Origin: JBDTVS01 sp040007095
GTDB lineage: Bacteria > Acidobacteriota > Vicinamibacteria > Vicinamibacterales > CAVVIG01
Assembly: GCA_040007095.1 (NCBI GenBank)
Contig: JBDTVS010000008.1
Location: 45,250 to 109,249, forward strand
DNA length: 64,000 nt
Reading direction: 5' to 3'
Shown: positions 21,523-30,488 of the stretch, one piece after another
Layout: every line of letters begins with the position of its first letter
Position numbering within the stretch: the first letter of the stretch is position 1
Translations under genes and position numbers: made by a program
Notes under the pieces: model-generated
Told to the model about the DNA's origin: nothing
What the model saw: the letters and a program-made list of their open reading frames with translations, nothing else
The model's database searches: none

Positions 21523-21943
21523 GTCCTTCCGGGTCACAAACGCGCTGCTCGAGAAGTTGCGGGCGGACGCGGCATTGATGGCCCTGATGCCGGATGGCGC
21601 CTGGTTCGCGGAAGCGCCCCCCGGGGCGACCCGGTTCGTAATCGTCTCAGCGATCGCGTCGCCGATCACGCCGATGTTCGGCGGGCCGGCCTACGTCGAC
21701 AAGCTCTATGGGCTCGACGCCCGGGCGCTCTCGACGATGAACGGGGATGTGCAAGCCGCGGCCTCCCGCCTCAACGCGCTCGTCGATGGCGGCGATCTCG
21801 TCGTCGACGACTGGGGCGTGATGGTGATGCGCGTCGTCGAGGATTTTGAACTGGTGGTCGAGGTGGATGACGTCGACGCGTCGATTCGATGGAACCGGTG
21901 CGGGGGACAGGTCCAGGTGATGGTCGCGCCGGTGGCCACGTAA
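21515..21943 (+). CDS. Tail terminator/completion protein, gp17/DUF3168-like
   Basis: A 142-residue protein overlapping the previous gene by 8 bp. TNALLEKLRADAALMALMPD at the start and VIVSAIASPITPMFGGPAYV, then a strand-rich second half with hydrophobic alternation (VMVMRVVEDFELVVEVDD), follow the pattern of tail completion proteins. It would cap the tail tube beneath the head. Family identity is by position and general shape. Confidence 0.65.
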   Translation: MPESFRVTNALLEKLRADAALMALMPDGAWFAEAPPGATRFVIVSAIASPITPMFGGPAYVDKLYGLDARALSTMNGDVQAAASRLNALVDGGDLVVDDWGVMVMRVVEDFELVVEVDDVDASIRWNRCGGQVQVMVAPVAT

Positions 21944-21968
21944 ACGCAGCGCACAAAGGAAGAGACAC

Positions 21969-22391
21969 ATGGCAGCTACCGATCGCAATCACGGGCAGTA
22001 CGGACAAGTCCTCGCCGATCCCACGGGCGGCGCGACCGCGGTGCAGCTCGTCTCGCTCAACAAGTGGGACCTCGACATGAGCACCGACAAGCAGAAGGTG
22101 ACCTGCTTCGAGGACCCGAACCATATCTACGTCCAGGGCAAGCCCGACATCAAAGGATCGATCGCGGGCGAGTACGACAAGTCAGTCGCCGGGCTGATCC
22201 TCTTCGGGATGATCCTGGGGACTGTCGCCCCGTTCTTCAAGCTGATCCCCAACCGCCTGTTCCCGACGCAGTTCTTTTCGGGCAAGGGCTGGGTCGACGG
22301 GAAGATCTCGGTGGACGCCAACGGTGGCGTGACCACGTCCGGCGCGTTCGTGGCGGCGGACGCGTGGACCACCCCGATCGCGCCCGCGTAG
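21969..22391 (+). CDS. Major tail tube protein
   Basis: A 140-residue protein preceded by AAAGGAAGAG, a strong ribosome-binding site, as expected for an abundant product. It begins MAATDRNHGQYGQVLADPTG, with VQLVSLNKWDLDMSTDKQKV and PDIKGSIAGEYDKSVAGLIL as the strand-rich core, and ends in a Thr/Ala-rich stretch. The place between the completion protein and tail chaperone is that of the tail tube gene. Confidence 0.7.
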   Translation: MAATDRNHGQYGQVLADPTGGATAVQLVSLNKWDLDMSTDKQKVTCFEDPNHIYVQGKPDIKGSIAGEYDKSVAGLILFGMILGTVAPFFKLIPNRLFPTQFFSGKGWVDGKISVDANGGVTTSGAFVAADAWTTPIAPA

Positions 22392-22400
22392 AGGACCGCC

Positions 22401-22706
22401 GTGATCACCGGCGTCGTCGCCTCGGTCCGGTGGCACTACTACACCGCAGCGGGGATTCACGGCTACACCATCGCGCCGTGCAACAAGGCCGGGACGGCGT
22501 GGGACCTCGTCGCGACCGTCCTCTTATCGGACGCCTTCAAGATGGCGCAAACGCCGCTCGTCTTCGTCGCGATGCACACGAAGAAGGGGCTGGACGGGCA
22601 GTGCGTCGTGAAAACCGAATGGCGCTGGCCGATTCTCTCGTGCCGGCTCGAGGCCCATCAGTTGACCGCGCGGCTCGGGCCGCCAGTGGACACCGCCCAT
22701 GAATGA
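22401..22706 (+). CDS. Unknown tail-region protein
   Basis: A 101-residue protein from GTG 22401. It has aromatic strands (VVASVRWHYYTAAGIHGYTI; KTEWRWPILSCRLEAHQLTA) and may be a minor tail or accessory protein. It overlaps the chaperone gene by 8 bp. No close family recognised. Confidence 0.5.
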   Translation: MITGVVASVRWHYYTAAGIHGYTIAPCNKAGTAWDLVATVLLSDAFKMAQTPLVFVAMHTKKGLDGQCVVKTEWRWPILSCRLEAHQLTARLGPPVDTAHE

Positions 22707-23136
22707 CGACTTCGACGACCCAGAACAACAGCGGCTGACGTTGACGGACGGCAAGTACGTCGACATCAAAAAGCGGCTCAACCACGGCGAAACCGAGGAC
22801 CTATTCGCCCGGATTTCGCCGTACGGCGTCGGCGTGAATCGGCGCGAGGTGCGGACCGCGAAGATCGAGGCGTATCTGCTCGGGTGGAACCTGACGAAAA
22901 AGGGCGTGCCGGTCCCGATGTCGCCGGACCTGCCCGAGAACGTCCGCATCGACACGATTCGCGCGATGACCACGGGCCGCGCGGTCGAGATCCACCAAGC
23001 GATCGAAGCGCACGAAGCGGCGATGGAACAGGCGGCGGGTGATCTAAAAAAAACTCGCGGTGGGACGCCAGCCGTCGATCCGATCTCGCCCTTGCCCTCC
23101 GCACCGGCTGGTCCGTCCGACACATCCGTCAACTAG
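22699..23136 (+). CDS. Tail assembly chaperone, short (G-like) product
   Basis: A 145-residue protein ending at TAG 23134. It contains LTLTDGKYVDIKKRLNHGET and MSPDLPENVRIDTIRAMTTG, then a helix EIHQAIEAHEAAMEQAAGD just before the slippery A8 run. The arrangement, a G-type product followed by a -1 frameshift to a C-terminal extension and then the tape measure gene, is the conserved tail chaperone pattern of long-tailed phages. Both forms coat the tape measure protein during tail assembly. Confidence 0.82.
   Translation: MNDDFDDPEQQRLTLTDGKYVDIKKRLNHGETEDLFARISPYGVGVNRREVRTAKIEAYLLGWNLTKKGVPVPMSPDLPENVRIDTIRAMTTGRAVEIHQAIEAHEAAMEQAAGDLKKTRGGTPAVDPISPLPSAPAGPSDTSVN
23046..23053 (+). promoter_or_regulatory. 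Slippery A8 run for programmed -1 frameshift
   Basis: The frame reads CTA AAA AAA ACT, so two Lys codons sit on eight A residues. A -1 slip gives A-AAA-AAA then AAC TCG CGG TGG. The -1 frame is open to TAG 23192-23194 and encodes a typical GT extension, whereas the zero frame ends 81 bases after the run. Confidence 0.85.
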
Positions 23137-23194
23137 ACGTCGACGACTATCAGCGGTTGATTGACATGCTGAAGACCCCAGCGAACGGCGAGTA
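23054..23194 (+). CDS. Tail assembly chaperone frameshift extension (T-like)
   Basis: The -1 frame after the A8 run encodes about 46 residues: RWDASRRSDLALALRTG, then WSVRHIRQLDVDDYQRLIDM and a short tail. W-D-x(6)-D-L-A-L-A and a following D-V-D-x-Y motif are the usual content of chaperone extensions. It has no start codon of its own and is made only as a fusion to 22699-23053. It ends 2 bp before the tape measure start. Confidence 0.82.
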
Positions 23195-23196
23195 GT

Positions 23197-25260
23197 GTGG
23201 CGATAACAGGGACCTTCCAGGCCGATTTTTCGCAGTTTCAAGCCGCAGTCGCTGCGGCGGAGACGAAGCTCGTCTCTTTTGAAACAGGCTCGAGCAAGGT
23301 GACGTCCGCGCTCGGGCGTATGGAAACGAGTCTCTCGGGCCGCAAGCTGATTCAGGACGCCAGCCTCGCCGTGCAGGCCGTCGAGAACATTGGCGGCGTC
23401 TCGAAGCTCACCGAAGCGGAACTCCAGCGACTGGCGACGCAGGCCAGTGCCGCGGCGGACAAGATGCGCGCGATGGGGATCGAGGTGCCGCCGGGGATTC
23501 AACGGATCGCGGGGGAGCTCAAGGAGGTCGGTACCGCGGCCAGTGGGTCGACGTCACTGCTCGGGGGGATGGCGGCGCAGTTGACGGGCATGTTCACGAT
23601 CGGGGCGGTGGTCGCGTTCGGGCGCGAAGTGCTCGCGGCGGGCGACACGATCATGAAGATGTCCGATCAAACCGGCATCGGCACCGGCGAGATCCAAAAG
23701 CTGCAATACGTCGCCGGCCAGTCGGGCACGTCGATCGAGTCTCTGGTCGGGGCCGTGCAGAACCTGCAACTCCGTCTCGGGGATGAAGGGTCCGGCGCGG
23801 CGGGCGCACTCAAGAAACTCAACATCAACTTCGACGACTTCAAGAAGTTGAGTGCGTACGAGCAGATGACCCAGGCGGCCGAAGGCATCAAGGCAATCAA
23901 GGATCCGACCGAGCAGGTCACGGTGGCCGGGGCCCTGTTCGGGAAGACCTGGAAAGAGATCCTCCCGGCGATCAAGGCGGGCATGCAGGAGGTCGGCGAC
24001 CAAGCGCCCATCATGGCGGACGCGACGGTGAAATCGCTCGACCGGGTCGGCGACGCGTTGGCGGGGGCGCATCAGCAGGCGACGGCGTGGGGAGGCGGCG
24101 TCGTGCTCGCGATCGAGGGGGCCGGCTTTGCGGTCGGAGATTTCCTCTCGCAATTCAACCCTGAACACTTCGGGACTGCTACGTCGACGATGCTGAAGCT
24201 CGAGGGGCAATTCAATAAGGCCACGGAGGCGGCGAACATGCTCAAGGGGGTCTGGATCAACGGCGGGATCGAGGTCCCAGTACTGAAGGTCGCCGAGGCG
24301 TATCACGCCGTGGGGCTCTCCGCAGAGGAGGCGAACCGCCTCGAGAAAGAGTTGACGCGCACGGCGGAGGTGTCGATCGAGGTGAACCGCGCGGCCGCGG
24401 CGGCGGAGAAGGAACGGGCCGACAAGTGGATCGCCCTGCTCAAAGAGATCGCCAAGGTCGAAACGGACACGCGCGGCACGCACGACCAAGGACTCCTCGG
24501 ACTGAGTGCGGCCGACCAAAAGGCGAGCCAGCTGGTCATGGACACCTGGCTCACGGCCAATGCGGCCATCGAAAAGTCCAACGCCGAGATGAACGACGAA
24601 CTCCGCAAAGTGACGATGGACACCGCCACGTACCAGGATCTGAAAATTTGGGAGGCGGCCGAGGCGCAAATCGCCGCGTTCAAGGGGACCGCCGAACAGC
24701 AGGCGCAGTACGCCGACGCGGTGTGGACCCGGGCGTCGCTACTGGCCAGCCAAGTCACCTACACCGCCAAAGAGACCCTCACGAACATCACGGACGAGGG
24801 CATCAACGCGATGATCAAACTCGTCGCGGCCAACGAAAAGGCGATCGACGATGTGAAGACGAAGGCCGATGCCGCCAAGCAAGCGGCGGCCGCACAGACC
24901 TACTCGGTCGCGTCGGCCTACTCGACGGGCGACCTCGCGGCCCGCGCCGCCGCCACCGGCGGGATGATCGCGAAGGACTACTACGGGAACGACTACGTCT
25001 ATATCCCCGGCGTGAACGCCGCGCCGACGGGGCATCGCGCCGAGGGCGGGCCCGTTGCGGCCGGCGCCTCGTACCTGGTGGGGGAGCGCGGGCCGGAACT
25101 CTACACACCTGGGGCGAATGGATTCATCACCCCCAACGGGAGCGGCGGTGGCGCCACCGTGGTCAATCACATCTACGTGAATGGGACGGCGGCCGACGTC
25201 GCGCGACAAGTAGCGGATCGGATTCTCCGGACGATGAAGACGGGGGCGAGACTCTCGTGA
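23197..25260 (+). CDS. Tape measure protein
   Basis: A 687-residue protein from GTG 23197, directly after the chaperone frames. It has a long N-terminal helical region (AAVAAAETKLVSFETGSSKV), a hydrophobic stretch at about 115-150 (LLGGMAAQLTGMFTIGAVVA), MSDQTGIGTGEIQKLQYVAG (a common tape-measure motif), a coiled-coil section around 390-560, and a C-terminus AEGGPVAAGASYLVGERGPE followed by VNHIYVNGT, a frequent tape-measure end. The length sets tail length; at 687 residues, a tail of roughly 100 nm is expected from the usual 1.5 angstrom per residue rule. Confidence 0.9.
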   Translation: MAITGTFQADFSQFQAAVAAAETKLVSFETGSSKVTSALGRMETSLSGRKLIQDASLAVQAVENIGGVSKLTEAELQRLATQASAAADKMRAMGIEVPPGIQRIAGELKEVGTAASGSTSLLGGMAAQLTGMFTIGAVVAFGREVLAAGDTIMKMSDQTGIGTGEIQKLQYVAGQSGTSIESLVGAVQNLQLRLGDEGSGAAGALKKLNINFDDFKKLSAYEQMTQAAEGIKAIKDPTEQVTVAGALFGKTWKEILPAIKAGMQEVGDQAPIMADATVKSLDRVGDALAGAHQQATAWGGGVVLAIEGAGFAVGDFLSQFNPEHFGTATSTMLKLEGQFNKATEAANMLKGVWINGGIEVPVLKVAEAYHAVGLSAEEANRLEKELTRTAEVSIEVNRAAAAAEKERADKWIALLKEIAKVETDTRGTHDQGLLGLSAADQKASQLVMDTWLTANAAIEKSNAEMNDELRKVTMDTATYQDLKIWEAAEAQIAAFKGTAEQQAQYADAVWTRASLLASQVTYTAKETLTNITDEGINAMIKLVAANEKAIDDVKTKADAAKQAAAAQTYSVASAYSTGDLAARAAATGGMIAKDYYGNDYVYIPGVNAAPTGHRAEGGPVAAGASYLVGERGPELYTPGANGFITPNGSGGGATVVNHIYVNGTAADVARQVADRILRTMKTGARLS

Positions 25261-25297
25261 CGCGCGGGTCGTCTGCGGCGCGGGTCGAGACACGCTG

Positions 25298-27610
25298 ATG
25301 CCGACGCAGCCGGCGATCCTCGGTACGGCGCGACTCGGCAACGTCCGCTTGGGGTATGTCCCGGCGGCGGTGATGGCGCGGCGGGCGACGCGAGTCCGCA
25401 TCCTGATTGCGGAGGTCCCCGCCCGCGTGCGCGTCGGCTCCGTGACGATTCGCGACGTCCTCAACGATGCGCCGAACACCTGCAGCTTGACGGTGGACGC
25501 GGCGACCCCACCGGTCGTCAACGCGTCGCTGCGCATCACGATCAACAGCGATACGCCGCGGTTGCTGTTTGCCGGCGCGCTCCAAACCGTCGAGGTGAGT
25601 TACGAAGGACTGCCGGGGCAGCGCGTGTATCCGTGCACGGCGATCGATGACACGGCGCGGGCGAATGCGCGGCTCCCGTTCGGGGCCTGGACGCTCGTGT
25701 CGGCGACGACGATCGCGCAGTCTCTCGTGACGACATTTGCGCCGGGGTTCACCTCCACGCATGTGCAAGCCGCGTTGCCTGTGGTCTCCGTCAACTTCGA
25801 CGGCTCCGAGGGGATGAACGGCTGCCTGACGCAACTTGCGAAGCTGATCGGCGGGTACTTCTACTGGGAAGACTTCGATCTGCATCTCTTCCAAACCGAA
25901 GCGAGCGATCCGCCCGATGCGCTCGATAGCACGCCGGGTCGGTTCCTGGACGATCCGCCGATTGCGCTCAGTGTCGACGACTCGCAAACGCGCACGCGGG
26001 TCTTCGGGAAGGGCCATGGGGAGAACACGCTCGCGGACGTCGGCGCCGGCGAGACGGTGATCCCGATCGCGGATGCGACGATGTTCAATGCCATCGGCGG
26101 ACGGGCCATCAGCGAGACGCAGCCGATCGCGTATACGGGCGTGCAACTCGGCGGCGGCGGCGGCCTCGTGGGACCGGGCGCGTCCCCCTCGGCCGCGCCA
26201 GTGGTGACGCTCCAGGCCGGGGCGGGCGTCGAGGCGGGCGTGCACTCGTACGCCGTCGTGTTCGGGACGGCGGCCGGGAAATCGTTGCCGAGTCCCTTAG
26301 CGACCGTGACGACCGGTCTGATCGCGGCCCCCGCGGCCGTGACGGCCACGGCCACCACCGACCAGCATCTGGGGCAGGCCGCCTTCGGCGTCGGAAAGAA
26401 ATACAAATACAAGGCGGTCTTCGTCGCGGGCGCCGCCGAGACCGACGCGAGCGCCGCCTCGAGCGAAGTGACGACCGTGGTGTATGCCCCGGCGCCGACG
26501 TTCGGCCAGCCCATCACGATCCCGCTGCCGACCTCCGCGGATCCGCGCGTCACTGCTGTGCGGCTCTATCGCAATACCGACCTCGGGGCGACGTGGTATC
26601 GCCTCGGCGATCCGGCGCTCGGCGCGTCGCTCGGCTATGACCGTGTCCCGGGCTCGACCTTCGTCGATCCGTGGGCCGACGCCCAGATTACGGGCAATCC
26701 CACCGCGCCGAGTGTGAGCGGCACGCAGTTCAACCAGGTCGGTCTCTCGGCCGTACCGATCGGCGGCGCCGCCGTCACGTACCGCGAGATTCATCGCACC
26801 ATCGCCGGCGGCGCGCAACTCAAACTGCAGCAAACGATTGCCAATAACACGGCCACCGACGGCGTCACGGACGTGACCGCTGATGCGAGCCTTGGGGCGA
26901 ACGCGCCGACGACGGATGCGTCCGGCCTGGCGCAACCCGTGGGACAACTCAACGCGGGCAACACGTCAATCATCGTGGCGGGTACGGGCGGCTTCGCGGC
27001 GGGGGGCGGCTGGGCCGTCATCGGCAATGGGCAGCAAGTCATCCGGTACACCGGCGTCACCGGGGCAGCGTTGACCGGGGTTCCGGTGAGTGGACTCGGC
27101 GCCATTCTCGCGACGGTCAGTTACAACTCCACGATCACGGCGGCGCCCGCTTTGACCGGCGTCACCGGCCTCGTGCGCGCGCTGATCAAAGGTGCGCCCG
27201 TCAATCTCTGGGTGCAACGGGATGACCTGGCCGCGCAAGCGGCCCTCGCGATCCGCGCCAGTACCCCGGCGCGACCCCACGACGGGATCGTCGAACACCG
27301 GATCGTCGATGAGCGCCGGGGCGAAGCGTCGTTGATCGCACTGTGCGACGCGGACCTGCAACAGTTCTCGCGCGGGATCAAGACCGTGCCCTACGCCTGC
27401 CGCGACGTGAAGACGAAAAGTGGCAAAGCGATCGTGATCAATCTCGTGTCGCCGCCGATTCACGAGACGCTGACGATTCAGGACGTGACGATCGATCAGA
27501 TCGACACCGCGCCGGCGACGCCGCCGCGATTCACCGTCTCGGCGAGCAATGTCCGCTTCAGCCTCGAGGACCTGCTCCGCAAGTTGTCCGCCGGGCTGGA
27601 GGGGTTGTAA
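25298..27610 (+). CDS. Tail tip / baseplate hub protein with repeated beta modules
   Basis: A 770-residue protein. The N-terminal 230 residues (VRVGSVTIRDVLNDAPNTCS; YPCTAIDDTARANARLPFG; GGYFYWEDFDLHLFQ) and the C-terminal 130 (VEHRIVDERRGEASLIALCD; RDVKTKSGKAIVINLVSPP; ETLTIQDVTIDQI) look like two halves of a hub-type tail protein. Between them (about 290-590) is a run of Ala/Gly/Thr-rich beta segments with GVHSYAVVFGTAAGKSLPS and YKYKAVFVAGAAETDASAAS, resembling Ig/fibronectin-like surface modules inserted into the hub. It probably takes part in host contact. Confidence 0.72.
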   Translation: MPTQPAILGTARLGNVRLGYVPAAVMARRATRVRILIAEVPARVRVGSVTIRDVLNDAPNTCSLTVDAATPPVVNASLRITINSDTPRLLFAGALQTVEVSYEGLPGQRVYPCTAIDDTARANARLPFGAWTLVSATTIAQSLVTTFAPGFTSTHVQAALPVVSVNFDGSEGMNGCLTQLAKLIGGYFYWEDFDLHLFQTEASDPPDALDSTPGRFLDDPPIALSVDDSQTRTRVFGKGHGENTLADVGAGETVIPIADATMFNAIGGRAISETQPIAYTGVQLGGGGGLVGPGASPSAAPVVTLQAGAGVEAGVHSYAVVFGTAAGKSLPSPLATVTTGLIAAPAAVTATATTDQHLGQAAFGVGKKYKYKAVFVAGAAETDASAASSEVTTVVYAPAPTFGQPITIPLPTSADPRVTAVRLYRNTDLGATWYRLGDPALGASLGYDRVPGSTFVDPWADAQITGNPTAPSVSGTQFNQVGLSAVPIGGAAVTYREIHRTIAGGAQLKLQQTIANNTATDGVTDVTADASLGANAPTTDASGLAQPVGQLNAGNTSIIVAGTGGFAAGGGWAVIGNGQQVIRYTGVTGAALTGVPVSGLGAILATVSYNSTITAAPALTGVTGLVRALIKGAPVNLWVQRDDLAAQAALAIRASTPARPHDGIVEHRIVDERRGEASLIALCDADLQQFSRGIKTVPYACRDVKTKSGKAIVINLVSPPIHETLTIQDVTIDQIDTAPATPPRFTVSASNVRFSLEDLLRKLSAGLEGL

Positions 27611-28246
27611 ATGCCGATTTCCCGTGTGCCGTGGGCGGCCCTCGTCGACGACGACGGCAGCAATACCGTCGGGACGCTGATCACCAAGGCCTTGATCGCG
27701 AGCGTCCTGCTCGATCCGATCGACGTGGCCCTCGCCGCCGTGGGCGGTGCGCCGCTGGCCTCGCCGACCTTCACCGGTGTGCCGGCTGGGCCGACGGCCG
27801 CGGCGGGCACGAATACGACGCAGCTCGCCACGACCGCGTACGTCCTGGCGGCCCTCGGCCTCCAGATCCGTCAAGTCGTCACGGCGATCGCGGGCGGCGA
27901 TTTCACGACGACCTCGGCGACCCTCGTCGACCTCACCAACATGGCGATTACGCTGACGACGGGCGCCGCCGCGAAGGTCCTCGTGCTGGCGACGCTTCCC
28001 TGTTCCGTCGCCTCGGGCTATGCCCTGTTCGACTGGAAACTGGACGGCGTCGACGGGGGTGGGATCGTGGGCACGGTTTCTTCCGTGAGCCCCACGACCG
28101 TCACGCTGTTCCGGCTCTATAGCGGATTGTCTGCCGCGTCGCACACGATCCAAATGCGCGTCCGCCACTCGGGGGGCGGCGTCTCGATTGCGGCGTCGAT
28201 GTCGTCGGTCATGAACGGCAACTTGATCGCCATGGAGCTCCGATGA
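27611..28246 (+). CDS. Tail fibre-like protein
   Basis: A 211-residue protein beginning right after the hub gene stop. Residues about 48-80 read GGAPLASPTFTGVPAGPTAA and NTTQLATTAYVLAAL, the hallmark collar repeat of tail fibres (A-x-P-x-F-T-G-x-P-x-x-P then Q-x-A-T-T-A-Y-V). The remainder is a beta-rich head (LFDWKLDGVDGGGIVGTV; HTIQMRVRHSGGGVSIA). It probably binds a surface receptor. It overlaps the next gene by 4 bp. Confidence 0.8.
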   Translation: MPISRVPWAALVDDDGSNTVGTLITKALIASVLLDPIDVALAAVGGAPLASPTFTGVPAGPTAAAGTNTTQLATTAYVLAALGLQIRQVVTAIAGGDFTTTSATLVDLTNMAITLTTGAAAKVLVLATLPCSVASGYALFDWKLDGVDGGGIVGTVSSVSPTTVTLFRLYSGLSAASHTIQMRVRHSGGGVSIAASMSSVMNGNLIAMELR

Positions 28247-28617
28247 CGGTGAGCATTGCCCCGCTTGTGGAGAGCGCGCTACGCGCGGCCGGCATTCCGG
28301 TCGACAGTGTCTTGATCCCCGACAACGCCGATCGGTCGACCTGGGCCGTGACGTTTGCGGCGAGTGCCACGCCCGCGCAGCGGACCCAAGCGCAAACGAT
28401 CCTCGCCTCGGTGGTCGTCGACGCAGCGAGTGTGCGCGCGCACGACTTCGCCGCCACGAGTCGACAGAAGGACGTGCTCGCGACGTGTGCGCTGATCGTG
28501 CGCGCGCAAGGGCCCGCCGCGTGGAATGCGATGACCACGGCGCAGAAGGTGACGGCCGCGTTGGCGCAGGCCGATATCTGGGTCACGATTCGCGGCTTCA
28601 TCGAGGACAACGCGTGA
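28243..28617 (+). CDS. Unknown protein downstream of tail fibre
   Basis: A 124-residue protein: a VESALRAAGIPVDSVLIPDN start, ATPAQRTQAQTILASVVVDA in the middle, and a helical end (AWNAMTTAQKVTAALAQADI). It may be a fibre chaperone or small virion protein; similar proteins with a TPAQRxxAxxIL helix follow fibre genes in several prophages. Unassigned. Overlaps at both ends. Confidence 0.5.
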   Translation: MTVSIAPLVESALRAAGIPVDSVLIPDNADRSTWAVTFAASATPAQRTQAQTILASVVVDAASVRAHDFAATSRQKDVLATCALIVRAQGPAAWNAMTTAQKVTAALAQADIWVTIRGFIEDNA

Positions 28618-29189
28618 CCGATCGCCACTGGGTGGCACGCGTCGCGACCGCGAGCCTGACGGGCCTGGCCGCGATCGCGTGGTCCGGCGCCGTCGCGGCC
28701 CAAGCCACGGGCGTGCCGACCGCCACCACCACGCTCGGCGCCGCCTCCACCGTGATCGCCGCCGCCATCGTCACCGTGATCGCGGCCCTGGTCGGCGGGT
28801 TGGTGAGCGTCATCAACGCCGTGTCGTCCGCCGGCGACCGTCGGGCGGGGCGGATGGAACGGGCGGCCTTGCTGGCGACGACCAAGAACACCGACCAGAA
28901 GGCGGACACGATCATCGAGAAGGCGACCGAGATCCACACGCTGACCAATAGCAATCTGTCCAAGGTCACGACGGCGCTCGAGCTCGCCAACGAACGGATT
29001 CACGGCCTGGAAAAACTCATGGCCGCCATGCTCGCCACCCACAACGCCGCGGATATCGAACGCGCCCGCCTGGAACAACCGCCCCAGCCCACAAAGACCG
29101 ACGCCGTCCACACGGACTTTCATGAACCCGTAAAAGTCGAAGTGGTCAACACCCCGCTCGAGACGACGGCCGCGACGCCAGGACCGTGA
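28614..29189 (+). CDS. Membrane protein with coiled-coil, possible holin-like
   Basis: A 191-residue protein from GTG 28614. The N-terminus has a hydrophobic helix (ASLTGLAAIAWSGAVAAQA, about 12-31) and a second at about 43-70 (STVIAAAIVTVIAALVGGLV). It continues with a helical region (MERAALLATTKNTDQKADTI; ELANERIHGLEKLMAAMLAT) and an acidic tail. Two membrane spans followed by a coiled coil would suit a holin or a superinfection protein, but nothing proves either. It starts the membrane/secreted accessory block. Confidence 0.55.
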   Translation: MTDRHWVARVATASLTGLAAIAWSGAVAAQATGVPTATTTLGAASTVIAAAIVTVIAALVGGLVSVINAVSSAGDRRAGRMERAALLATTKNTDQKADTIIEKATEIHTLTNSNLSKVTTALELANERIHGLEKLMAAMLATHNAADIERARLEQPPQPTKTDAVHTDFHEPVKVEVVNTPLETTAATPGP

Positions 29190-30235
29190 TGCGTCTGCCA
29201 CGCGTCCTCCTCGTCGTCGGCCTGCTGGCGCTGCCCGTGGCGGCGCAACCGCGGCGGGCCACGGGGCCGCGCGTGCCGACGGTGTCGGCGAGTGTCGCCG
29301 CGCTCGAGCTCGGGACCAAAGTGGTCAGCACCGTGCCGGGCCAGATCACCGCGATCCGCGTCTGGACCCTGGCGACGGATCCCGGCCCGCACGTCGGCCA
29401 CGTGTGGACGGCGGCGGGGCAGCTGCTGGCGACGGTGCCGTTCACCGGGGCCCGGGTGACCGGCTGGATGGAACAAGCCGTCGTGCCTCCGCTGCGCGTC
29501 GAGCCCGGCCCGCTGTTCGTCGTGAGCGTCAACGTGCCGGCGGGCGCGCACTTTCCGGTGGTCAGCAACGGCGACGCCGTCGCGCAGACGCAGGGCCCGC
29601 TCACGCTGCCGGCGAACGCGGGCGCGTACGGGCCGTCGGGATCGTTTCCGATCTCGACCTCGCCGCACGATTACCTGCGCGACGTCGTGTTCACGCCCGA
29701 TCCGGATCTGCCGCCGCTAGCGACGGTGACGACGGGCCTCGGCGTGACCGCGCCGACCGGGACGCTCGCGGTCCCGGCGGTCGTGCGCGGCCTGGTCGCG
29801 CCAGGCGCCTACACGATCGCCGTGCTGCTGACTGATCCCTATGGCCGGATCACGACGGCGCGCGCGATGGTGCTGATCGAGGCGTATCCCATCGCGGCCG
29901 GGGACGCGCCGCGGGCCTGGGCGTACACGGTCACGACGCCGACCGGCGAGTCCTTCCTCAGTCCCTCGGCGCTGGCGCCGACGCTGCCGGGCGGGCCGTT
30001 CTACGCGCAGGTCGACGTGCCGGCGCTGGCAGCGGGCGCGACCGCGTGGACGCTGTATCGCACCGTCGCGGGCGGCACCACGTTGCGCCGTGTCGCGACC
30101 GTGCCGGCGACCACGCGCACCTACATGGACCACACGGCCGATCTCGCGCTCGGGCTGTCGGTCGTGCGCCCGAGCGCCGCCGTGACGCGCCCGCGGATCG
30201 CGCCGATCGTGCGCGCCGCGGCGCCGCCGACGTGA
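29189..30235 (+). CDS. Secreted DUF4082-like protein
   Basis: A 348-residue protein. The N-terminus LPRVLLVVGLLALPVAAQ is a clean signal peptide with Ala-x-Ala-Gln cleavage. The following section has VSTVPGQITAIRVWTLATDP, GHVWTAAGQLLATVPFTG and VEPGPLFVVSVNVPAGAHFP, the layout of DUF4082 beta-sandwich modules found in secreted and cell-surface proteins. The second half has PDLPPLATVTTGLGV and LYRTVAGGTTLRRVATVPA, again beta-sandwich-like. Signal-peptide proteins are not expected in a virion, so this looks like a lysogenic-conversion gene. ATG 29189 overlaps the previous stop. Confidence 0.65.
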   Translation: MRLPRVLLVVGLLALPVAAQPRRATGPRVPTVSASVAALELGTKVVSTVPGQITAIRVWTLATDPGPHVGHVWTAAGQLLATVPFTGARVTGWMEQAVVPPLRVEPGPLFVVSVNVPAGAHFPVVSNGDAVAQTQGPLTLPANAGAYGPSGSFPISTSPHDYLRDVVFTPDPDLPPLATVTTGLGVTAPTGTLAVPAVVRGLVAPGAYTIAVLLTDPYGRITTARAMVLIEAYPIAAGDAPRAWAYTVTTPTGESFLSPSALAPTLPGGPFYAQVDVPALAAGATAWTLYRTVAGGTTLRRVATVPATTRTYMDHTADLALGLSVVRPSAAVTRPRIAPIVRAAAPPT

Positions 30236-30245
30236 GGGGACGACG

Positions 30246-30473
30246 ATGCTCCTGACGGAAGCCGTCTTGATCGCGGGGACGATGGGGTGGGACGACTGCC
30301 GCCGGCTGAGTTACCAGGAGGGCGGCAATCAATTTTTGAAAGCGATGTGCTATGCCAGGATTTTCAAGGAGGCGCAGTTTGCCGAACTGGCCCGCCTCGT
30401 CGCCGACCGGAGCGCCCGGTTGCCCCTCGATGGGCGTCGGGGACGGCACGGCACGTATGCGCTCGTCAGTTAG
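30246..30473 (+). CDS. Small unknown protein
   Basis: A 75-residue protein: LLTEAVLIAGTMGWDDCRRL with SYQEGGNQFLKAMCYARIFK and a basic end. Two cysteines are far apart. Possibly a small enzyme-like or regulatory protein; unassigned. It lies between two exported-protein genes on the same strand with ribosome-binding site GGGGACG. Confidence 0.5.
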   Translation: MLLTEAVLIAGTMGWDDCRRLSYQEGGNQFLKAMCYARIFKEAQFAELARLVADRSARLPLDGRRGRHGTYALVS

Positions 30474-30488
30474 CCCAGGCCGGACCGC

